DNA from: TMED8 sp038125725
Lineage (GTDB): Bacteria > Pseudomonadota > Alphaproteobacteria > Rhodospirillales > Casp-alpha2
DNA length: 64,000 bases
Direction of reading: 5' to 3'
Assembly (NCBI GenBank): GCA_038125725.1
Contig: JAYPEK010000018.1
Coordinates: 1-64,000 of the forward strand
Shown here: piece by piece, positions 58,802-64,000 of the stretch
Numbering within the stretch: the first letter of the stretch is position 1
Layout of the letters: each line of letters starts with the position of its first letter
The notes under the pieces: generated by a model
Databases searched by the model: none
The model's input: only the letters and a program-made list of their open reading frames with translations
What the model was told of the DNA's origin: nothing
Program-made: the position numbers and the translations under genes

Positions 58802-60310
58802 CTAGCCGGCGGTTTCAGGGGGGCGGCAATCGACCGGCAGCGTCAGCCGCGCCGTCGTCCCCTTCCCCTCCGCGCTGATCAACGAGACCGTGCCGCCGAT
58901 CAGGCCGGCGAACATCTTCGCCAGCGGCAGCCCCAGACCCGAACCGGCGCGGCGCGGATCATTGGCCTTGATCGGTTGGCCATACAGTTGAAAGGCGCGC
59001 TCGACCGCCGCCGCCGACATGCCGGGGCCCTGGTCGATGACATCGAAGAAACAAGTGCCGTTCTCCTTCTCGATGCGCAATTCGACCGGCGCCTCGCCGC
59101 CATACTTCATCGCATTCGACAGGAAGTTAGTGAGAATCTGGAGGATCAGGCGCTTGTCGGAATGGATGGTGAAATCGAACCCCGCCTCTGGGATTCGGCA
59201 TTGCACGCCGAAGCGGTCCTGCATCCCTTGCGCCAACAGCGCCACCTCCTCGACCAGCTTGGCCACATCGACGGTATCGCAATCGACTTCGTACTTCCCG
59301 GCCTCGATGCGCGACACGTCCAGCAGGCTGTTGACCATATCGATCAGAAGCGTCCCGGAATGGTGAATGGCGGCCAAAGCGTCGGCCACCTTTTCCGGAT
59401 TGTCGCGGTATATCGCCACATGGCTGGGGTCGCTGTAACCCAGGATGGCATTCAGGGGCGAGCGCAGTTCATGGTTGGTCATGTTGAGAAAACGAGTTTT
59501 CTCGGCATTGGCGCGAACCGCCTCGGCCTGGGCCGATTCCAGTTCGCGTTGCTGCTCACGAAGCTCGGTGATATCGCGCCCGACGCCCCGGTAGCCCAGG
59601 AAACTGCCGCTCTCGTCGAAATTCGGAATGCCCGACAGGCTGAAACAGCGCCGGCCGATGGGGTGGTTGATCCAGTATTCGAACCCGGAAAACGGCTTGC
59701 GCGCGCGGATCGCGTCAATATGGGCGCGGGCCAATTCCTGGTCCTCGGCCTGGCGCAGGTCCTCCAGGCGGTTGGTGCCGAGGAAGTGGTCCATGGGCAG
59801 CCCGGTGGAATGCCAGATTCGTTCGGAGATGTAGCTGTAGGTGTGGTCGGCGTCGGTTTCCCAGAACCAGTCCGCCGCCATGTAGGCGAAGTCCTGAAAC
59901 CGCTTGAGCATCGTCGCGGTTTCCTTGCGTGCGTCGCGCGCCGCCGAGATGTCTGACAGAATCCCGACGAACATCTTCCGCCGCTTGTCCTCGGCAACGG
60001 CCAGGCGGGCGGGAAACTCCTGCCCGTCCTTGGCCCGCGCGACCACCTCGCGCCCGATGCCGATGATTTTGGCGTCGCCGGTTCCGAGATAATTCTCGAT
60101 ATAGCCGTCGTGATAGGCGCGGTCGCGCTCGGTCATCAGAATCGCGACGTTCTGGTCGATCAATTCGCTTTTAGCGTAGCCGAACAGCCGGCTGGTCGCC
60201 GGATTGCAATCCTGGATGATGCCGCGGTCGCTGATCACGATGATCGCATCGATGACGTTCTCGAACGCGAGTTCGAAGGTGCTTGGATTGACGCCGAGGT
60301 GCGGGCTCAT
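58802..60310 (-). CDS. PAS-PAS sensor histidine kinase
   Basis: 502 aa, soluble. PAS1 spans ~10-125 ('VIDAIIVISDRGIIQDCNPATSRLFGYAKSELIDQNV') and PAS2 ~140-255 ('MAADWFWETDADHTYSYISE'). A coiled stretch leads to HisKA 'FLNMTNHELRSPLNAILGY' (phospho-His) and HATPase_c 'LTNFLSNAMKYGGEAPVEL', 'DQGPGMS', 'GSGLGLPLAKMFAGLIGG'. There is no membrane helix, so it senses an internal signal. No response regulator gene is adjacent; it must work with a distant partner. Confidence 0.9.
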   Translation of the reverse strand: MSPHLGVNPSTFELAFENVIDAIIVISDRGIIQDCNPATSRLFGYAKSELIDQNVAILMTERDRAYHDGYIENYLGTGDAKIIGIGREVVARAKDGQEFPARLAVAEDKRRKMFVGILSDISAARDARKETATMLKRFQDFAYMAADWFWETDADHTYSYISERIWHSTGLPMDHFLGTNRLEDLRQAEDQELARAHIDAIRARKPFSGFEYWINHPIGRRCFSLSGIPNFDESGSFLGYRGVGRDITELREQQRELESAQAEAVRANAEKTRFLNMTNHELRSPLNAILGYSDPSHVAIYRDNPEKVADALAAIHHSGTLLIDMVNSLLDVSRIEAGKYEVDCDTVDVAKLVEEVALLAQGMQDRFGVQCRIPEAGFDFTIHSDKRLILQILTNFLSNAMKYGGEAPVELRIEKENGTCFFDVIDQGPGMSAAAVERAFQLYGQPIKANDPRRAGSGLGLPLAKMFAGLIGGTVSLISAEGKGTTARLTLPVDCRPPETAG

Positions 60311-60455
60311 GCGTGGTTCACCGGGTTTACGGCCGGATTGAAACAGTGGGGACCCATTACACGGCGAATCCCGCCCGATTGTCTATAACTTTTTATCTAA
60401 AAGTCGCATTAAAAAACTTAGGTAATTTGTTATGAAATTCTGGGAAATAACTGAT

Positions 60456-61163
60456 TTAATCGACCATGGGGATCAGTTTTTCCAGCAGGCTATGCGACGA
60501 ACGGCATACCTTGTGCAAGTTGGCGGAAAAATCATCGGGCGCGCTTTCACCAGCGGTATCCGACAGGCCGCGCAGGACCACGAACGGCACATCGCCCAGG
60601 TTGCAGGTATAACCGACCGCGGCCCCTTCCATTTCGGTGGCCAGCGCGGCGAATTCCCGTTGCAGCCAGCGCAGCGTTTTTGAATCCTTCACGAACCGGT
60701 CGCCGGAAACGATGGTGCCGATCATCAGGTTGGGGTCGTCGGCGCCGGCATCGGGAAAGGCCTCATCGAAGGCCTGCGCCGCCAGATCGACGAGTTCGGG
60801 ATCGGACTGGATCATCCTGTCGCGGTCCGGCAGTTCGCCATGGCGGCGCCCGAAGGCGGTCAAATCCACGTCGAACTGGATCAGATGGCTGGCGATAATC
60901 AGGTCGCCGACCGCCATGTTCGGCAAAAGCCCGCCGGCGACGCCGCTGAACACCAGCTTGTCGGGCTTGTACAGATCGATCAGCATCTGCGTGCAGATGG
61001 CGGCGTTGACCTTGCCGATACCGCAACGAACCAGGACGATCTCGGTATCCTGGAACCCGCCCTGGATGACGTTGATTCCGGCATGAACGGACTCGCCCGT
61101 GACGTCCATGCCGCCACGAAGCAGTTCCACTTCCTCTTCCATGGCGCCCATGACCGCCAACAT
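60456..61163 (-). CDS. mtnN: 5'-methylthioadenosine/S-adenosylhomocysteine nucleosidase
   Basis: 235 aa from ATG 61163 (AGAGGAAC upstream). 'MLAVMGAMEEEVELL' is the usual start of MTA/SAH nucleosidase. 'RCGIGKVNAAICTQMLIDLYKPDKLVFSGVAGGL', 'GDRFV' and the catalytic region 'ALATEMEGAAVGYTC' with 'VLRGLSDTAGE' follow. It clears MTA and SAH, by-products of AdoMet use. Relatives hydrolyse 6-amino-6-deoxyfutalosine. The upstream alpha/beta hydrolase ends 47 bases away. Confidence 0.9.
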   Translation of the reverse strand: MLAVMGAMEEEVELLRGGMDVTGESVHAGINVIQGGFQDTEIVLVRCGIGKVNAAICTQMLIDLYKPDKLVFSGVAGGLLPNMAVGDLIIASHLIQFDVDLTAFGRRHGELPDRDRMIQSDPELVDLAAQAFDEAFPDAGADDPNLMIGTIVSGDRFVKDSKTLRWLQREFAALATEMEGAAVGYTCNLGDVPFVVLRGLSDTAGESAPDDFSANLHKVCRSSHSLLEKLIPMVD

Positions 61164-61210
61164 GGTTTGTTCCTCTTCGACCGCTTGCCCGGTCGGCCAG
61201 CTTAGGCCGG

Positions 61211-62116
61211 TCAACTGCCCGGGGAAAGGAACTCTTCCATATAGTCGGCGACGTCCTCGGCAAAGAGGTCGAGGAAGAAATGATCGGCATCACCGACGAC
61301 GCCAAAAACCAACGTCTTGCCGTCCGCCATCGGGCCGACCCTTTCCGGCAGGCCGCGCACGACGGTGTCCTTGCCACCCGCGACCACAAGCACGGGGACC
61401 TTCAGTTCCGACAGGATCGTCGACGTATCGGAACGCGGCCCCGGCCGGTAGTAAGCGACGAAGCTCGACGCCATCACGTCCGCACCGGGACAATAGAGCA
61501 GGCCGACCCCCTTCATCTTTTCGCCGCCCTTGCCGGCCTGGACCAGCGCATCGGCTTCCGCCAAAGCGTCGGCAAGCGGCCGGCCGTGGGTTCGCTCGAA
61601 ACCCGCCGGCGACGCCCCGCCGCCCAGCGACGGCGCCAACAGCACGAGGCGCATCAGCTTGGCATGGCCGCGCTCGGTGGCGAAGCGCGTCACCTGGTTG
61701 CCGCCGCGCGAATGGCCGAACAACGCCACGTCGCCGGCGCCCTGGCCTTGCAACCAATCGAACCAAGCACCGATCTCGTCAACGGCATCCAAATGCTTAT
61801 GACGGTGCGGCACCTTGCAGTCGTACATGCCGTGGCGATCGTCGACGCCGAGCGACAGATTGACCGCGAGCGTGCTAAACCCGCGCTCACCCAAGACGGT
61901 CGTCAGGTTCTTGATGGTATCCATGCCGTTGTGGGCCAGTGTGCCATGCACCAGCAACACGATTCCGTCTTTCAATGTCTTGCCGTCGGCGAGGTGAAGT
62001 TCGCCGTTCAAGGTCAGGCCGCCGTGCTTGATCTTGACTTCCTCGGCACCGGCGGCCGGTTGCAGGCCGGCAACCGCCAGCACGGCCAGCAGGCACAAAA
62101 ACTTTCGATGCAACAT
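61211..62116 (-). CDS. secreted alpha/beta hydrolase
   Basis: 301 aa with signal peptide 'KFLCLLAVLAVAGLQPAAGA'. The alpha/beta core has oxyanion 'IVLLVHGTLAHNGMD', nucleophile Ser in 'VALFGHSRGGNQVT', Asp in 'VLVVAGGKDTVVR' and His in 'GDADHFFLDLF'. It is a periplasmic or secreted esterase-like enzyme; the substrate is not readable. It probably shares a transcript with mtnN. Confidence 0.82.
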   Translation of the reverse strand: MLHRKFLCLLAVLAVAGLQPAAGAEEVKIKHGGLTLNGELHLADGKTLKDGIVLLVHGTLAHNGMDTIKNLTTVLGERGFSTLAVNLSLGVDDRHGMYDCKVPHRHKHLDAVDEIGAWFDWLQGQGAGDVALFGHSRGGNQVTRFATERGHAKLMRLVLLAPSLGGGASPAGFERTHGRPLADALAEADALVQAGKGGEKMKGVGLLYCPGADVMASSFVAYYRPGPRSDTSTILSELKVPVLVVAGGKDTVVRGLPERVGPMADGKTLVFGVVGDADHFFLDLFAEDVADYMEEFLSPGS

Positions 62117-62188
62117 GATGTCCTCCCCAAGTTCCCAGCGATACCGACCTTAGCCGGGGCCGCAAATACATTCTACAAATATATAATG

Positions 62189-62881
62189 TCAGTGCACCGT
62201 CGCCGAGCGTCCGCCGACCATCGGCACGAAGGCGACCGGCAGCAGGTGATCGATCTTGACCTTGCCGGCAGCCGATTTACGCACCACGGCGAGCGTCTGG
62301 CGGTCGTGCGGGCGGCCGATGGGTATGGCCATGCGCCCACCTGGCGCCAGTTGCTCGACCAGCGCGTCCGGCACCCGTTCCGGCGCCGCCGTCACAATGA
62401 TGGCATCATAGGGAGCATGCTCGGGCCAGCCGCCGTAGCCGTCACCCTGGCGCACGGTGACGTTGCCATAGGCCATGTCGCGCAGCCGGCGCGCCGCCAG
62501 CGTCGCCAGTTCCGGCACGGTTTCGATGGAATAGACATGCCCGCGCTCCAGCACCTCCGCCAGCACCGCCGTCTGGTAACCCGAGCCGACACCGATCTCC
62601 AGCACCGCCTCGTCGCCGTCGAGATCCAAGAGGTCCGTCATCAGCGCCACGATATAGGGCTGCGAGATCGTTTGCCCGTGGCCGATGGGCTGCGGCCGGT
62701 TGACGTAGGCGGCGCGCTCGAACCCATCGCCGACGAACAAATGACGCGGCACCCGCGCCATGGCGTCCATGGTCGATGCGGAAAAGACCTTGCGGCCGGT
62801 CCAGTGCGCGGTGTCGCGGGCGTTGCGCTCGATCTCCTCGATCAGGCGCGCTTGGGCCTTGCGGCGTTCGCCCGCGTCCAT
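62189..62881 (-). CDS. pcm: protein-L-isoaspartate O-methyltransferase
   Basis: 230 aa. Motif I 'AVLEIGVGSGYQTAVLAEV' binds AdoMet. 'MARVPRHLFVGDGFERAAYVNRPQPIGHGQTISQPYIVALMTDLL' is the Pcm fingerprint, and 'YDAIIVTAAPERVPDALVEQLAPGGRMAIPIG' closes the fold. It repairs isoaspartyl residues in aged proteins. It starts seven bases after ilvE stops, so the two form an operon on the minus strand. Confidence 0.93.
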   Translation of the reverse strand: MDAGERRKAQARLIEEIERNARDTAHWTGRKVFSASTMDAMARVPRHLFVGDGFERAAYVNRPQPIGHGQTISQPYIVALMTDLLDLDGDEAVLEIGVGSGYQTAVLAEVLERGHVYSIETVPELATLAARRLRDMAYGNVTVRQGDGYGGWPEHAPYDAIIVTAAPERVPDALVEQLAPGGRMAIPIGRPHDRQTLAVVRKSAAGKVKIDHLLPVAFVPMVGGRSATVH

Positions 62882-62888
62882 CGGCCGC

Positions 62889-63803
62889 CTAGACGGGCGT
62901 CCGCCAGCCGCGCTTGTCGGGAACGCGCCCCTCGACCAGGTCGAAATAGGCGGTCTGCAGGCTGCGGACGACGGGACCCGGTTTTCCGGCGCCGACCGGC
63001 AGGCCGTCGATCTCGGCGATCGGCGTCACTTCCCAGGCGGTGCCGCAGAAGAAGGCCTCCTCGGCGGCATAGAGCTCGCTCCGGTCGATATCGCGCTCCA
63101 CGGTCTCCAAGCCGAGTTCCTCGCGACACAGTGTCAGCACCGTGTCGCGGGTGATGCTTTCCAGGATCGACGACGTAATCGACGGCGTCACCACCTTGCC
63201 GTCACGGACCATGAAGAAGCACATGGCGGGCCCTTCCGCCACCTGGCCCTTGGCGTTCATCAGAAGCGCCGTGTCGTAGCCGTCTTGGCGGGCCTGGGTG
63301 GTGGCGAAGCGCGAGTTGTTGTAGTTGGCGTGCGCTTTCACGCGCGTCGGCATGGAAAGATCGGAGATCCGCTGCCACGACGAAACCTGCACCCGGCAGC
63401 CGGTTTCGGTGTTGGCGGCGCGCTTGCGCTCGACCGCGGTGACCGCGACGCCGATGGGACCCGGCGCACCGGCCTCGCCGATGCCATCGACGTAGACCGT
63501 CGGGCGGATGTGAACGGTCTCGGAGAAGCCGTTGCGCCGCACCACTTCCAACACCGGCTCGGTCAGGTCGGCGGCCGTGTAGATGCGTTCGAAGCGCATC
63601 ACGCGCTGCGAATATTCCAGCCGCGCCAGATGCTCCTTCAGGCGAAACACGCTCATGCCGTCCGGCGTCTTGTAGGCGCAGATGCCCTCGAACACGCCGG
63701 CGCCGTATTTCACCGCCGGCGTAAAGATATGCACCTTGGCATCGGCCCAAGGTACCCACTCGCCGTTGAAGTAAACCGTAAGGTTCTCTTTGTCTCCCGC
63801 CAT
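62889..63803 (-). CDS. ilvE: branched-chain amino acid aminotransferase
   Basis: 304 aa from ATG 63803, chosen because the family begins 'TVYFNGEWVPWADAKVHIFTPAVKYGAGVFEGI'. PLP Lys lies in 'TRVKAHANYNNSRFATTQAR', with 'VAEGPAMCFFMVRDGKVVTP' and 'ESITRDTVLTLCREELGLE'. It transaminates Leu/Ile/Val and their keto acids. It is followed by pcm. It is the fuller BCAT of the two in the window. Long in-frame codons upstream to 63917 lack homology and are not used. Confidence 0.92.
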   Translation of the reverse strand: MAGDKENLTVYFNGEWVPWADAKVHIFTPAVKYGAGVFEGICAYKTPDGMSVFRLKEHLARLEYSQRVMRFERIYTAADLTEPVLEVVRRNGFSETVHIRPTVYVDGIGEAGAPGPIGVAVTAVERKRAANTETGCRVQVSSWQRISDLSMPTRVKAHANYNNSRFATTQARQDGYDTALLMNAKGQVAEGPAMCFFMVRDGKVVTPSITSSILESITRDTVLTLCREELGLETVERDIDRSELYAAEEAFFCGTAWEVTPIAEIDGLPVGAGKPGPVVRSLQTAYFDLVEGRVPDKRGWRTPV

Positions 63804-63969
63804 CTCGGCCCCCGCAAAAGGATGAACAACGGCGCCACGATGCCCAATGCGGGGCGTCCGGGCAAGCCCCCCTCGCAATCGAATGTGTGGTGCCTCTGGG
63901 GCTTGCATCATCGGCAAGGGCGGTTATATCAATGCCGGATTTTTTCGGAACACCGACGGGGTTCAAAAG

Positions 63970-64000
63970 ATGACCAAGGAAACATTTTCATTCCAGGCGG
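63970..64000 (+). CDS. htpG: start of HtpG chaperone gene (cut by window end)
   Basis: Only ten codons are visible: MTKETFSFQA. Alphaproteobacterial HtpG (Hsp90) begins with Thr-Glu/Lys-Glu-Thr-x-Ser-Phe-Gln-Ala-Glu-Val, so the match is good though short. It is divergent from ilvE, with a 166-base gap holding the promoters. Assignment needs the next 100 bases. Confidence 0.6.
   Translation, partial: MTKETFSFQA

Overview
The window is high-GC DNA from an alphaproteobacterium, most like a free-living Rhodospirillales-type heterotroph. The main pointers are a GcrA cell-cycle regulator, a class I lysyl-tRNA synthetase, plant-type GshA, UbiA and S24/XRE regulators of alphaproteobacterial type. 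There is also a very heavy load of LysR/GntR-controlled catabolic genes and TauD-type dioxygenases. All names come from reading motifs and remembered family features; nothing was searched.

Region by region. (1) 1-3.4 kb, minus strand: a corrinoid-dependent C1 module. It holds a PF13769-type small protein, a stand-alone B12-reactivation domain, a methyl-THF:corrinoid methyltransferase and a URO-D-type methyltransferase cut by the window edge. (2) 3.7-6.2 kb, plus: two unknown small genes followed by a two-subunit Fe-S hydro-lyase of fumarase/tartrate dehydratase type. (3) 6.2-12.9 kb, minus: a GntR-controlled acyl-CoA carboxylase operon with a CaiB-type CoA transferase, one biotin carboxylase, one tiny biotin carrier and two different carboxyltransferases. 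(4) 13-31.7 kb: an organosulfur/2-oxoglutarate-dioxygenase island. It contains three TauD-type dioxygenases, a formylglycine sulfatase, a phosphosulfolactate synthase (ComA) homologue, a HAD-II protein, a NitT/TauT ABC importer with two tandem permeases, an MBL hydrolase, an Xsc-like TPP enzyme coupled to a GMC oxidoreductase, a two-subunit aconitase X and three LysR regulators. Dyads that look like LysR sites lie in all three divergent gaps. (5) 31.7-38.6 kb: tRNA-Arg(CCT), a PagL-like lipid A deacylase, housekeeping hydrolases, a FliG-C-like mini protein, gcrA and methylmalonyl-CoA mutase.

(6) 38.6-45.8 kb: the remnant of a podovirus-like prophage on the minus strand. Portal, scaffold and capsid are recognisable; no terminase, integrase, lysis or complete tail gene is seen. 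The portal is interrupted by a single in-frame TGA. The capsid ends in what looks like the last ~50 residues of a tail fibre, as an internal deletion would produce. Between scaffold and capsid, antisense, sits an intact 636-aa gene joining a degenerate oxygen-binding di-iron (ODP/MBL) domain to a DHH-DHHA1 phosphoesterase. (7) 45.9-64 kb: mostly core genes (S24 regulator, aminotransferases, lysK, ubiD-like, GAF/HD-GYP, ubiA, rsmE, gshA, PAS kinase, MTA/SAH nucleosidase, pcm, ilvE, start of htpG).

How the parts may work together. The island suggests uptake of a sulfonate- or sulfate-ester-like compound, oxidative or hydrolytic release of sulfite/sulfate, and onward handling of C2/C3 fragments by the Xsc-like enzyme. 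Acyl-CoA carboxylase and methylmalonyl-CoA mutase fit odd-chain or branched acyl-CoA oxidation, and the C1 module fits methyl-group demethylation feeding folate. These links are inference; only the adjacency and the motifs are seen. No CRISPR array, insertion sequence, rRNA or recognisable riboswitch was found.
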